From contig JANTQA010000051.1 in assembly GCA_027625915.1 (NCBI GenBank), positions 3,658,501-3,722,500 of the forward strand: a stretch of DNA of 64,000 bases. Reading direction: 5' to 3'. A program made the position numbers and the translations under genes. This stretch comes from Anaeramoeba flamelloides (Eukaryota > Metamonada > Anaeramoebidae). Under the pieces are notes generated by a model. The model saw only the letters and a list, made by a program, of their open reading frames with translations. It was not told the origin of the DNA and did no database searches. Below, piece by piece: positions 12,040 to 24,014 of the stretch (position 1 is the first letter of the stretch; the number at the start of each line of letters is the position of its first letter).

Positions 12040-12790
12040 AAATCAAAAATTTTAGAAAAACTAACTGAGCTTTTCTGGGATTTTTCTGTTTTTTTAATGT
12101 AAAAGTGTTCTCGGTTTTTTTGGGGTTTTATATTTTTTCTATAAAATCTATCAATTTTTGTTAGGTTTTTTTGAGTTTTCGATTTATTTATGAAGTGTTC
12201 TAGGTTTTTTTTTTACTTTTTGAAATCAACCTAAAATTTATAATTTTTTTTTTTTATTTTATAAAGTAAAAAAAAACCCTAACGAAAATCAATAGATTTT
12301 CCTAATAAAATAGAAAACCTGAAAAAAAATAAACAAAATAGAAAACCTCAAAAAAACCTAGAACACTTAACAGACAAATGCAGAAATCAATAAAAAAACC
12401 TAGAAAACTTCACAAATAAATTGAAAACTCAAAAATGCCTACAGTCAGTTCCACTTTTAAGGCACAAACTGCAAGGGAATTTAAGTCACAATTAAAATAT
12501 CCAATTAAGGCACAAAATTCAGATTCTAGTAAAATAAATTTTAAAAAAAAATTACAAATTTGTGCCTTAATTTGAGTTTTTTTTTGTGCCTTGAATTTTG
12601 TTGAAAGTTTTTGTCTTAAAAGTGGAACTGATTGTAATGAAATCTATTGATTTTCCAAATAAACAGAAATTTCAAGAAAATACTAAAAATACTCTTCTAT
12701 AATTAATAAGAACTCAGTAAAATCAAAGATTTTACTCTATTCTGTTAAATTCTGGAAAAATTAAGAACAAATTTTTTTAAATATTAATTA
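12040..12790. repeat. Element I, copy 1, split by element B copy 2
   Basis: Rich in AACCTAGAAAACC/GGTTTTCTAGGTT-type words in both orientations, giving a self-complementary element (for example TCTAGGTTTTTTT at about 12204 and its complement near 12350). It aligns with 58880-59260 (AATCAATAGATTTTCC, AAATAAACAGAAA, AAAATCAAAGATTT). Element B copy 2 lies inside it and interrupts the alignment. Confidence 0.6.
12440..12636. repeat. Element B, copy 2 (197 bp), nested in element I
   Basis: TA-flanked, with ends CAGTCAGTTCCACTTTTAAG and the inverted CTTAAAAGTGGAACTGATTG. Inner arms hold GGCACAAACT and GTGCCTTAATTTGAG words shared with the copies at 10795 and 54109. The TA at both ends fits Tc1/mariner target duplication. 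Confidence 0.82.
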
Positions 12791-15610
12791 TTGAAAATAA
12801 TCAAATATTTTATCCATTTCTTTTCATAAATTAAAACTCCCTAACCATTCGAAAGTGAAAATATCAACTTTTCATGAAAATTCTAATCAATAAAAATAAA
12901 ACGCACAGGTTTTGGTAATTTAGATATCTCGTAAATTAAGACTTTCAGAAATAAGGTATTTCCAAAAAAGTATTGGCATTTTTTTTTACCTTTCATGTTA
13001 AATAATCTTTTTTAGTGATGGTAATCCTTAACTAACAATACCAAATTAAATTTCATATTTATATCGATTGAGCCAACTACTAATATATTTAATTCAAGAT
13101 ATGTTAGATGAAATATTACTAAAAAATGAAAAAAAAAAAAATACCACTTTTTTGGTTAAAACAATGTACAACCAATTTCAATAAAAAACCCGAAAGATGA
13201 AAAGTTTATAAATGAATTTTAAAACAATCAAATACATTTATATGTTTTTAATTCTATATTGTAAATTTTGTTGAGATTATACAAGTTCTGAAAATGATTT
13301 TTTTGATCAAAAATAAATTAATAAACTTCAATTTTCACCCCTAAAAAATATCAGATAAAATCGAGATCAGAAATTTTAATATATTTTATTTATGCCATTC
13401 AATTCGAAGAAATAAATTGAATTATTATCAAGAATAGATACAACATATTTAATGATTTTATATATTTAAATCCTTTATTGAAGACTGGGTTACATAAATA
13501 TATTTTATTATAAATTTCCCCCCTTTTATTGAAAAGAGCTTAATGTTTTATATTTAAACCGAATTATTTCGTTCATGCTTGAGAACAGGTCTCTTCTTAT
13601 TAAAATAAAGCTGTTCTGAAAATGATCAATCTTGTAATTGGCAAAAATTTTATTCTAAAGTCTCAGAAAAAATCATTTTTTTGTAAAATATAATAAAATA
13701 TTAAGATTAACAATCAAAATTTCGTTACTTATACATATGAAATCCAAATTCCCAAATTATCGAGACAATTATTGTTAAAAGATTATTTAACATGTCAAAG
13801 CGAGAAAATAGTTATACATTTTTCTTTTTTAAAAACATTTAGATAAAAAAAATATGGAATTGGATTTTCCAACAATCTTCAAGATCGATCCTGATGAAAT
13901 TGAAATTAAACGAATTATATTTAGATACCATACTTATTAAATCTCTTCATTCCTCATTTATATTCTGATTAACTTTGAAAAAATTGGATGAATTTTAGAC
14001 TTTTTTACCAATTTTCTTTCTATCATCTGGAAAATTTCCAAAAAAAAATAGATACTTTTTTTTAATTTATAACTTTTTTTCACAACTTTTATCTAAATAC
14101 AGGTAAAAAAAAAATTATCATTTTTCTCTAAAGAAAAAGTGTTTTCTTATTCTTTTCAGAAAAATATATATTTACTAAGAGAAAACTTTTAAAATATTGT
14201 TTTAATTAATTTTCACATTACTCTCAAATGATAAAAATCTCAAGAATTTTTGAATGATTAAAAGGAAAAATAGAATCTTCAATACCTAAAAATGAGGTTC
14301 CCTACTTCTTTTAGTAAAAGAATAATTATCCATCAAAATAAGAACAATTAAGGATTTTTTTTATTTAATTTTTAACTTTTATTTTCATTCTGTGGGGAAA
14401 AAGAAGTGTTTATTTAAATTCCATATAAATAAAAGTTAAAAAATCGACTGAAAAAAAAATTATTTTTCAAAATCTCTTTTTCCTGTTAAAAGAAAATTAT
14501 CTTTTTTTAAACAAACGAATTAATTCATAAACATTTGGAGTCAGTGTTAAAAGATCAAGAATTTAGCATTGAAAGCAGTTAAAAATCAATTTACCTGTCA
14601 GGTTTAATAATAAAGTGAATTAATAAGGATTGTTTGCCTCTTCTCAAAATCCTAAAGAGTGAATGTTGTTTCGGATTTAACTTAAACTTTGAACAACTTC
14701 AAATTTTGTTTTCTCTATTAAATAAACTTGAACAAGAAAAAAATTCATTTTTGAACCATTTAAAATAAACAAAAGATCACAAAAAATTTGGTAAAAAAAT
14801 CAGTGTTCGAGAGAATTACAGTAATTATATGATTTCAGCATAATTTTAGTATTGAAGGTAAACTTAGTGTATGTTTATTTTAGACAGAACTTATTAGAAG
14901 AATTTTTTCCAAAGCACAAATAAAAGCAAATTAGAGTTTATTGATAGAAAGTTTTTCTTTTGAGTTGAAACTCTGATTCTTTCAAACATGCAAACAGGTA
15001 AAATTCTTTTTTGAGGTTTATCGAATTAAATAAATTAATAATTTTAATTGCAACAAATCCCAAAATTTTTTTTAGTTTTTAATGAATTATACCTTACAAA
15101 TTAAAATTCTCATGCCAATTCCAGCAATGGTTGATTTGTGAATCATGTAGTCGATATTATTTTTGAGAATATTTAATAAAGTGAAATTTTGATGATCGAG
15201 AAGAAATAGCCTTCTAATTATTACTTACAATTTAAAATTAATCTGGTTGTGAAATGGAGTAAAAAAATATATCAATAAAAACCAACTAAACAATCCTTTG
15301 AAATAAGTGATTTTTGAAAAAAAAAAACTAAGAAAGCTAAGGGAGTGTGGTTTGGATTGGGCAAAATTATGGTAAAATAAATATAGTAAAAAAAAAAAAA
15401 AATTCAATTTTTCAAACTTGTTAAAATTTGAAATGTTAACAAATTGTACAAGTTTTGTTGTAATTGAAAACAAAGATTTTTCTTTGATCCTGTGTTTTAA
15501 GATTATTTTTTTTTTCTTGAATTTTTTCTTAGGTGTTTTTGTGGTTATTTCTTTTTTGTGTTCCTTTGCAAAAAAAAAACAGTATCTAAAAAATAATAAA
15601 AAATTATTAA
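12791..15610. other. 2.8 kb intergenic, no gene recognised
   Basis: AT-rich, many A and T runs; short frames at 15225-15618 overlap on both strands, show homopolymer-driven composition and have no motif. No repeat family here could be aligned with the rest of the window. Probably contains the promoter of the gene starting at 15611. Confidence 0.4.
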
Positions 15611-18600
15611 ATGAGTAATGTCGTCAACTACTCAAGTAGTGGGAATGAACTTGAATTAAATGTCTTGAACACCCTCGAAAACGAAAAACAAAATGATAAT
15701 GTGAATTCAAGATCATCATCATCATCAAGTGCAAGTAACAATAAAAGTACAAGCCCTAATTCTGAAAGCGACAAGGTAATGGACATGGAAAGTGAAAGTT
15801 GCACTGAAAAGGAAAGTGAAAAAGAAAGTGAAAAAGAAAGTGAAAAAGAGAGCCCAGAAGCAGATCTAATTGGCCTGCAAAAAACTTCCAGTTCCAGCTC
15901 AAGCTCTAGCTTAAACTCGATCATAAGTTCAGGGAGTGATCAAGAAAGGAACATTGAGGTCAAGAGTGCAAGTGGGTTCGAAGAAACAGGTCCAATCAAA
16001 AATCCCACATCCAAAGGCACACGGAGTAACGTCACTGCATCACTCCGGACGAGAAAAACAAAGAACAAAAACCGTCAAAGGCCCAAAAGCTTGGTAGAAA
16101 AGCTGAAAACGAAGAAGGCCATTGCGATCATCGTTTTTTGTTGCTGTCTTGTTGCAGGACTGGTTTACATGTCTGTTGATTTGTATATCCGTAACGCTTT
16201 AGACAATGCAGACATTGAGATGACTGATGTCACAATCACGTCTATGAACTCTCAACAGATGCAGGTCAATTCGGAGTTTGAGGTTGACATTGACTCTCCC
16301 GTGCTGGTGGGCTTTTCAATGTCCGACGCCACAATAGGATACGATGATTCCAATGTGGGGAAGGTGACCTTCTCCAAGAAGTCCTTTACCACGATCACAG
16401 ACAGTTACAATTCTGATTTGACCGTGGAGATTAGTGAAATTGACACTTACATTGACATGATGCAGGACTTTATCGAGCTGAGTCAAATCACGATCCCCTT
16501 TGATGTCACCATCCAGTTCCAAGGGAAGCTGTCGCTCTGGAAGGACCGAGAGTTATCGAAGAGCCTGAGGATCGCTGCGTGTGGCAAGATCTGGTTTGAG
16601 CTGTCTGACTTTGAGCTTTTGGAATTTCAGTCCGATCTGATCAAATTTGAATGTACTGCCTCAACTGAAATTAACACAATTGTGGATGCAATTCTCCCGG
16701 GGATCTTGCTAGACCTTTACTATCAGGGCGAATTTTTGGGTTCCAATTTACAGGAAGATGTGCATGTGGAAAAGGGTGAGAACGCGATCACCATTCAGGC
16801 GACCTTGTTGGCTGGCAACACAACTCTCATCGAGGACTTCATCAACTCCAAATACTTGAGCTTCCCAGCTGAAGTGTACGTTTACATTGAAGGCGTGGAT
16901 CAAAGTAGGCTCCCTGTTGTGTTCAATAACACAATTTCCATTGACGGGTTTGAAAGTTTCCCCTTTGAGCTGATCGGCCTTGAGATTGTAGAAGTGAACG
17001 AAGACAACATTGAAATGATCATGGATTTGCAGTTCAATAACACCTCCCCAATTTCTGCAACCTTTCACGAAATGAGTATTAGTGTTGTCTACAAGGACAT
17101 TCTTATCGACACCGTCATTGAAAACGATAACTCACTTGTACCCGGCTCAAATCTGTTCTCATTTAATGTCTCGCTCGACGAATCCAAATCCGATCTCCTT
17201 CAGGACTATGTGATGATGGACGAAATCACAATCTATTTGAAGGCAAATTTGAGTCTCAATGAGGGCGATGAACCGATCCCAATTCTGGATCAGGATTTAG
17301 ATATTCTAGGCCTGTCTGGGATTGAGTTCAACTTCACCCAAAACCCCAGTGTCACCCTTGAAGACGACAGGCTATTGGCAACAATTAACATTGATCTCGA
17401 ATATACATCGGATTTGGAAGCCGAGTTTGGGAGATGGGATGTCGACATAATCTATGGAGACACCATTTTAGGTGTGGCCAGCCAAACAGACGTTACCTTC
17501 AAACGGGGACCCATTCATTTTGAGCTGGATCTGGATTTAGACATCACGCAGGTGGACATTGTAAAAAAATTTCTTGACGAAAGCGAAATCATATTGCTAT
17601 TAAACGGTACCATCTTCCCACATGCTAATTCTCCCCAGGAAGATGGAATTTCCATTTTTACACGAAACTTTACAATGAATGCCATTGGCGGGTTTGACTT
17701 TGAGATCAACCAAATGCAATTAGATAAGTTTAAGAGCAATGAAATGATTATTACAGCTTCAATTTATTTTGATAACCCAAGTGACGTTAGTGCCATTCTC
17801 ACAGAATTGGATCTTGAATTAAGTTATCTTGAGACTGTTATCAGTACACCAACATTTTATAATGTGGAAATTGTTGCCGGTAATAACCCCTTAGATTTCC
17901 AGTTTACAATCGATACCACGACAACGAATATCTTTGATGATTTCGTTATGGAGTCTAGTTTGCTCTTTGAGCTTTTGGGACAGTTTCGGACACAGGATTA
18001 TTTAATGAATATGACAATTCAAATGGATGGATTCAATGGGTTGGAATTCGACATCAGCTCCATTCGGATCACCAAGCTTGAAGATCCCGATATGAGTCTT
18101 GAAATTGATGCTGACATTGATAACCCAACAACACTAGACACAGAATTTGATAAAATTTGGATCGAATTATATTACGAAGGGCAATATGTTGGAGACGCAA
18201 TCAAAACCGATGTTGTGTTAATGAAAAATATTGTTAATTCCTTGACCTTTTTCACTGACTGTACTGAAAATGGAACAAATTTGATTGAAGATTTTTTTGA
18301 AAATGATAATGTGACCTTCCAAATGAAGGCTTTTGCAAGGGTGAACAAAAGTGATGCAACACAAGAGGATTTCTTGCTATTTCAAAGGGATCTCTCAATT
18401 GTGGCCTTCAATGGCATGCCCTTCGATTTGGTGCAATTTAGCCCCAAGAGCATTACAGATACCCAAATTGATGTAACCATCGATGCTGATTTGGAGAACC
18501 CCACAAAGATCACTAGCAAATTCGATGAACTAAGAATCGATATTGAATATCAGAATCAATTAATAGGCAAATTGTTAAAGGAAGATTACTATTTAGAAGG

Positions 18601-19924
18601 CGGACTAAATGATATCATAGAAGACCTTGTTTTAAACGAAAATGGTACAAATTTAATTGATGATTTTATTGAATCCAAGAACTTGTCAATCAAATTAACA
18701 GGGTATGTTAGAACAGGATCTGTCAGCTGGGTTGAAATTTTCCAAAGGAATCTCACAATGAACGGAATGGATGATCTTCCTTTAACGATGTCCAAAACAG
18801 AGTTTGTTGGTGCTGATGGGGACACACTATCCTTTGATTTAGATTTCCAATTCGATAACCCAAGTGATGCGCATGCAAACTTGGATGAACTCAAAATTGA
18901 AGTCTGGTATAAGGAACAGCTTGTCAGTACACTCCTAAAAGCTGACCAAGAATTGGATCAGGGCTATAACAGCTTTAATTTCCAACCAGATATTGATTCT
19001 GAGGGTACAGATCTCGTTGATGTATTTATCAATAACAAAACATTAGATTTGGATGCGCGTGTGTACATACAGTTCCAAGGCGGAGACTCAATGAATTTAG
19101 TCAATAAGACAATTTCAATTGACGCTTTCAATGGGCTACAATTCGAAGTCACACATTTGTCAATCACAGACTCCACCACTGATAGCCTATTAGCTGTTCT
19201 TGACTTAGATCTCTCCAACCCTAGTGATATCGAAGTGAACGTCAACTTGTTTTCATTCAAGATCTTCTATGATAGTCAAGTTATCGGATTTGGTGAACAA
19301 TCAGATTTCAGTTTAATAAAAGGTACTAACAGCCTCAATGTGAACGCAACAATAAAAGGAAACGATACCGCAATTTCACTCTTCCTTGGTAGATACATTA
19401 GTGGGAAAAGCTCCGAATTACTCTTGGACACAAATGTGACATTGGAATTTGAGAACACAGCTACCACCTGGGATTTTAATACAGATATTACATCGGATTT
19501 TGATGGGATAGAAGACACTTTTATTGATATCACATTTAATACAATAGGTATCTCTGGTAGTGATATCACTGCTGATTGTACCGTTACAATTTCAAATCCA
19601 ATGGATTTCCAGATCGAGTTTAGTTATTTTTTGGGACCTGCTCATTATAATGATACGCTGAGCGAACCTAGTGAAGACAAAATCTATTTGTATGATATTG
19701 AAATTGATCATACAGCTGATCCAGTTGCTATAGATCCTGACAATTCAACTGAAGAAAATGTTGTAACCCCTTTTAGTGATCTAACAAATGCTTTCAAATT
19801 AAATGCACTAATGTTGTCAAGTTCTTTATATATTGATGTTTGGGATGGACACCTAATCTTATTAATTGGCCCATTTGAAATAGGGACATATGTTGATTTA
19901 ATTGGATTACCTGTGCATTTCTAA
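15611..19924 (+). CDS. Single-pass membrane protein with about ten tandem LEA-like repeats
   Basis: Uninterrupted 1437-residue frame from ATG at 15611. Residues 1-165 are a Ser/Glu-rich cytosolic-type tail with an ESEK repeat (about 66-80) and a basic stretch before the membrane. One transmembrane helix (about 168-190, AIAIIVFCCCLVAGLVYMSV) follows, suggesting type II topology. The remaining residues consist of units spaced about 120 residues apart (unit starts near 199, 335, 452, 570, 695, 811, 937, 1056, 1176 and 1303). Each has a FDNPSD-like strand and then a motif such as NGTNLIEDF or NGTNLIDDF. Other units carry degenerate forms: GNTTLIEDF, TTTNIFDDF, EGTDLVDVF. Many NxT/S sites fit a luminal or outside location. 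The fold resembles LEA_2/WHy or fungal DUF3712 vacuolar proteins, but that is inference from strand pattern. The function is unknown. Codon choice changes along the gene: C/G-ending codons are common up to about 17.6 kb and rarer afterwards. Confidence 0.85.
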   Translation: MSNVVNYSSSGNELELNVLNTLENEKQNDNVNSRSSSSSSASNNKSTSPNSESDKVMDMESESCTEKESEKESEKESEKESPEADLIGLQKTSSSSSSSSLNSIISSGSDQERNIEVKSASGFEETGPIKNPTSKGTRSNVTASLRTRKTKNKNRQRPKSLVEKLKTKKAIAIIVFCCCLVAGLVYMSVDLYIRNALDNADIEMTDVTITSMNSQQMQVNSEFEVDIDSPVLVGFSMSDATIGYDDSNVGKVTFSKKSFTTITDSYNSDLTVEISEIDTYIDMMQDFIELSQITIPFDVTIQFQGKLSLWKDRELSKSLRIAACGKIWFELSDFELLEFQSDLIKFECTASTEINTIVDAILPGILLDLYYQGEFLGSNLQEDVHVEKGENAITIQATLLAGNTTLIEDFINSKYLSFPAEVYVYIEGVDQSRLPVVFNNTISIDGFESFPFELIGLEIVEVNEDNIEMIMDLQFNNTSPISATFHEMSISVVYKDILIDTVIENDNSLVPGSNLFSFNVSLDESKSDLLQDYVMMDEITIYLKANLSLNEGDEPIPILDQDLDILGLSGIEFNFTQNPSVTLEDDRLLATINIDLEYTSDLEAEFGRWDVDIIYGDTILGVASQTDVTFKRGPIHFELDLDLDITQVDIVKKFLDESEIILLLNGTIFPHANSPQEDGISIFTRNFTMNAIGGFDFEINQMQLDKFKSNEMIITASIYFDNPSDVSAILTELDLELSYLETVISTPTFYNVEIVAGNNPLDFQFTIDTTTTNIFDDFVMESSLLFELLGQFRTQDYLMNMTIQMDGFNGLEFDISSIRITKLEDPDMSLEIDADIDNPTTLDTEFDKIWIELYYEGQYVGDAIKTDVVLMKNIVNSLTFFTDCTENGTNLIEDFFENDNVTFQMKAFARVNKSDATQEDFLLFQRDLSIVAFNGMPFDLVQFSPKSITDTQIDVTIDADLENPTKITSKFDELRIDIEYQNQLIGKLLKEDYYLEGGLNDIIEDLVLNENGTNLIDDFIESKNLSIKLTGYVRTGSVSWVEIFQRNLTMNGMDDLPLTMSKTEFVGADGDTLSFDLDFQFDNPSDAHANLDELKIEVWYKEQLVSTLLKADQELDQGYNSFNFQPDIDSEGTDLVDVFINNKTLDLDARVYIQFQGGDSMNLVNKTISIDAFNGLQFEVTHLSITDSTTDSLLAVLDLDLSNPSDIEVNVNLFSFKIFYDSQVIGFGEQSDFSLIKGTNSLNVNATIKGNDTAISLFLGRYISGKSSELLLDTNVTLEFENTATTWDFNTDITSDFDGIEDTFIDITFNTIGISGSDITADCTVTISNPMDFQIEFSYFLGPAHYNDTLSEPSEDKIYLYDIEIDHTADPVAIDPDNSTEENVVTPFSDLTNAFKLNALMLSSSLYIDVWDGHLILLIGPFEIGTYVDLIGLPVHF

Positions 19925-20565
19925 AACTGTCATTTTTTTTTTCTACTAATAATACTATTTTTTTTTTTTATTCTAAATCCTTTTGAATTTAACTTTATTT
20001 ACAAATTAAATATATTAGCCTATTTTAATTATTAGCTTAATTGGAATAATATATATCTATATAAAATAAAATATATAATTGTGTTAAAAAATAGAATATT
20101 TTTCTGGTTTAAATTTTTTTTAAATGTGAATAATAAATTGTTTCAACAAACTTTAATAAATTGATGGTTTATTTATAACATCAAAATAATAATTTATAAT
20201 GTATATATATATTTATATAATTAATTTTTATTAGAATTAGAACTTGTATTAATAATTTATTAGCTGTTTAATTTTTAAAATGAATGATTAAACCTTTTTA
20301 TAAATTCATTGTTTCTTTTCATAAACTCAAATCAAGAGTTTTTGTTGTTCTAGTTGAAAATTTTTTGCTTTTGCTGTATGCTTGTAATGAGTGCAAACCC
20401 ATTACTGTTAAATCAGATACCTAGGGTTTGGGAATATATTAAATTTTTTGGATAATTTATTATTTTATCTCTTTTAGGGCTGTACAACCAATAACCTCAA
20501 TTGGTGGAGTTGGAAAGGCCAATTTATTTCCACTTGTTAATAGTAATAAAAAAATAAGATTTAAA
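19925..20565. other. 3' flank of the LEA-like gene, nothing recognised
   Basis: Strongly AT-rich with poly-T runs just after the stop and TA-rich tracts near 20050 and 20200. No gene or alignable repeat. Confidence 0.35.
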
Positions 20566-20794
20566 ATTTCAATAGAGCCATTCCAAGACTAGCATAAAAT
20601 TTTAAATAAAGCACAATTGAGTTTTCTATTCTTGTTTTCTATTTTCAAAAAATTTAGAAATAAGAGTTATTATTCAAAAAAAAATTTCAATGAATGAGCT
20701 ATTATTCAAATTTTTTGAAAATAGAAAACCTGAATAGAAAACCCAATTGTGTTTTATTAAAAATTTTCTGGTAGACTTGGAAAGATTGTAATTA
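20566..20794. repeat. Element L, foldback (229 bp)
   Basis: Left arm ATTCCAAGACTAGCATAAAA, CACAATTGAGTTTTCTATTC, TTTTCTATTTTCAAAAAATT is matched by the reverse complement of 20700-20794 (AATTTTTTGAAAATAGAAAA, GAATAGAAAACCCAATTGTG, TTTCTGGTAGACTTGGAAAG). Arms of about 90 bases with a loop of about 50. Single copy in the window; no coding capacity. Confidence 0.72.
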
Positions 20795-21624
20795 GGGGTA
20801 AATAATCATTAGAAACTTTTTTACAAAATACAGAAGATAGGAACCCTTTCTCGAATATTGGAAGTTAGATTTTTATAAAACAAATATTAAATATAAATTA
20901 TCCAACATATTTCATGATTTACAGTCTTTTTAAAGCTATCTTGAAAATTTTTTTAATGTCAAATCATGCAATTGAAAAAAATCAAGATAGCGTATACTAG
21001 AGTTATATATCTATCATATATTTTAAAATTTGGTTCACTTAAAATTTCATGTTTAATATCATAGTATACAATAATCAAGATATGTTACTCTTTGGAAAGG
21101 TCTTGATATTTTGTCTTTTTTAAAGAATTATAATAAATATTATTGCCTATTTCTTTAATTTACAATGTAATTTGAAACTATTAAAATTAATTTTCACCGA
21201 ATTTTGAAAATACTTATTCCAATTTTTGTTATGATTAATGTAACCGGGATTCAAATATAATATTTTTTATGGAAAAAAGAAAATATAATGAATAATTCTG
21301 TTGTATTTTAAATATTTATAGATGGGTTTGTCATCTATGGAAACATCTTCAATCTTAAAGAAAAAATTTAATTTGAATTCAAGTTTTTTTTTTTCTCCAG
21401 TACTCATCAACACAAAGAAAATAAAGAACATATAATCAAAAAAAAATAGTTATAAATGTTCATTGAATACTTTAAATTTTTCAGATAAAATGATTTTTTT
21501 ATTTAATTTAAAAGAAAATTAGATAATTATTTTTATTTTTTTATGAATTATTAAGTGTTATACATGTTTTTGCTTATAATTTTGTTATCTCTTTGATAAT
21601 CGCTTACTAAAAAAGGCGGTTTTC
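20795..21624. other. Intergenic, nothing recognised
   Basis: AT-rich sequence without a gene, RNA or alignable repeat. Confidence 0.35.
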
Positions 21625-22155
21625 TAAACATAATTTCACTCGAAGTTACCTACCCAAAAATGAAAAATTATTTGTTTTCTAAAGAATAAATTCACATATC
21701 ATCGTTTAAAAATAAAATAAATAAAAAAATTCTTATTAATATTGATATCCATAAAAAAATGACCTGAAATAACTATTAATTTCAAAAAAAAAAAAAAAAT
21801 GCTAAAAAAAATTTTTGAGTCCATTTCATTGATATGTTTCGTCTAAATTTTCTCGATTTCTTTAGGAAAATTATAATTATTTTACAATAAGTTTTTGATA
21901 ATTCTAAGTGTATAAATTGTTTAGTAAAATAAAAAACCACACTTTTTTGTATTTTTATTTGGAGCTACAAACGTTTTTTTTTTAATATACTTTTAAGAAA
22001 AAAGTAAAATACAAAAAATAAAAACATGACTAAATTAGAAAAAAATCTCTCTCTAACAATTAATTTTTTATTTTGAGAAGAATAATGAATTAATCCCACA
22101 GAATATGTTCCTTTTCTTCATAAATCTAGGTTACTTTGACTGAAAAGGGGTTTTA
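21625..22155 (+). repeat. Element E, copy 2 (about 530 bp)
   Basis: Begins TAAACATAATTTCACTCGAA then GTTACCTA; ends with the inverted partner TAGGTTACTTTGACTGAAAA then GGGGTTTTA. The body aligns with 3599-4150. The inverted ends (TTTCACTCGAAGTTACCTA against TTTCAGTCAAAGTAACCTA) are the clearest evidence for element boundaries in this family. Confidence 0.7.
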
Positions 22156-23284
22156 TTCAAAATAAGAAAATCATTTTTTGTCACCAGGTTTTAGTTTTGT
22201 TAAATTTATATAAATAAATTTACTCCATTTTTATATAATATTCTGTATAAAATAAATTTATATCTTACAGATATGAACAGAGTTTTCCAATTTTTTCAAA
22301 TTAATATTTTTTTCTGTTTCTTTTTTATTTTTTTTATTTCAAAATTTGTTTCCAATTTTTAAGTTTTTTTTTAGTATTTTTTTTCTATTGTAAGAAAGAT
22401 AAAAAATGAAAAAAAATTTCTTGGAAAATAGTAATATTTATTAATAAAATTGAGATTCGGAAATTCTTTTAAAAATTTAGATATTTATTGGGTCAATTAT
22501 GAACTAATATGTTACTCATTGTATCAGGTATTTTTTTTGGTCTGGATTTTAACAATTAAAGATTAATTATTTTTATATTTATTGTTCATTTTTTTCAGTT
22601 CTAATAATAAATTTAATGCTGCAATTCTTATATCTTATATTTTTTTTAAACCCAAATTAGTAATCTGAAACTAGATTGTTATAGTCTTCTATCCCTTTAT
22701 AAATAAGTTTTAGAAAAAATCTTGTTAAAGTATTATAAATAGAGATTTGTGGTTAATTTCAATTAATTCTTTCATCTCCAGATTTATGAATAAATAAAAC
22801 ATTTATCTCTGAAATAGATTTAATTAGTTCTTCTCATGAGTTATCAATCTAATGAAAAAAAAAATTGGTGAATTATTTTTAAAAATCTAAAATGTTCTTT
22901 TACATTTTTCTTTTTTGGTGTAATTGTATAGAATTATATATTTCAAAATCTTTTCTTGATATATTTTTTAGATATTGTATTTAATAATATTATTTTCAAG
23001 AGAAAAGATATTTTTTGTTTCAATAAGTTTTATTTTATCAAATTTTTTAAAATAACAATCCTTTCTCAATTATATTATTTTTTTAGGACTTTTTGATGAT
23101 TGCTTTCCAATAATTAAAATTGTTTTTTTTTAATTTTTATTATTTAAAATAATTTTTTTAGAGATTTTCTAATTTTTATTTCTTTAATTTCTTTAATTTC
23201 TAATAATTTCAATTAAATATGTATTAAAGATTAATTTGAATAATAAATTTATAGTGTTTTTTTGAATTAATATATGTATATATA

Positions 23285-23315
<31 letters not shown>
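22156..23315. other. Intergenic ending in a TA microsatellite
   Basis: AT-rich; no gene. A TATATG/TA run occupies about 23270-23316 and leads straight into element C copy 2. Confidence 0.4.
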
Positions 23316-23316
<1 letters not shown>

Positions 23317-24014
23317 ACTATTTTTCAGTCAAAGGGGCCCAGTTGTACTGGGTAAAATATAGGTGTTTCAAGGACCTGTATAGATATTAGAAAAAAAAAT
23401 TTATTTTGTAAATTTTCAAAATAGAAAACATTTTTTCACATTTTTGTTTTTTTTTTTTTCGATTTTTTTTTTTTGAAACCTCATTCAGTTTCAAAATTTT
23501 TTATTATTGCAAGATCAATATTCACTTGGTAAAAATGTGTTATTCTAAGGTTATTGAAACCATGGGAATGATTGTTAAAAAATCATATTGATTTATATTG
23601 GAATTCTATTCGATCTTTGATCTTGATATTTGTGAATAAATTGAAAAAGTTTCACTCGGTTTTCATTTCCTTTTTCAAATAGAGACCCCATATACCAACA
23701 AACTTCGTTAGGGGACTTGATTTGTAAAAGAAAAGTATGAAAAATGAAGTGAAAAATGTTTCTTATTTATTATTCAAATGCCAGTTAAAGTTCAAAAAGA
23801 ACATTTTTGTTTTTCTCTGAAGTAACATAAGAATTTGAGTTTTTCAATTTTTTTAAGAAAATATATTGATTAATTGGTTTTCTTTCAGACATATATCAAG
23901 AATTCTTTGATGTTTATTCTTCTTTTTGTCTCTTATTTGTTCTTTAAAGGTACATTATATAAAATAATTGATATTTGAAAAAAGGCTGTGCCCCTTTTAC
24001 TGAAACCGAGTTTA
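23316..24014 (+). repeat. Element C, copy 2, enlarged by a nested element D
   Basis: Left end TTTTTCAGTCAAAGGGGCCC, right end GCTGTGCCCCTTTTACTGAA then ACCGAGTTTA; these are clear inverted termini. Sits between two TA microsatellites (about 23270-23316 and 24015-24031), which suggests insertion into a TA tract. Longer than other copies because an extra segment (about 23625-23795) interrupts the alignment. Confidence 0.78.
23625..23795. repeat. Element D, copy 1, nested in element C
   Basis: Inverted ends AAGTTTCACTCGGTTTTCAT and the reverse complement of ATGAAGTGAAAAATG. It aligns with 41340-41518, sharing CATTTCCTTTTTCAAATAGA-like and ATTCAAATGCCAGT-like words. The flanking bases continue the element C alignment, so D inserted after C. 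Edges are approximate. Confidence 0.55.

Noticed and set aside
15628-15924. Minus-strand LSFSLSF-repeat frame
   Set aside because: Antisense of the ESEK repeat in the LEA-like gene.
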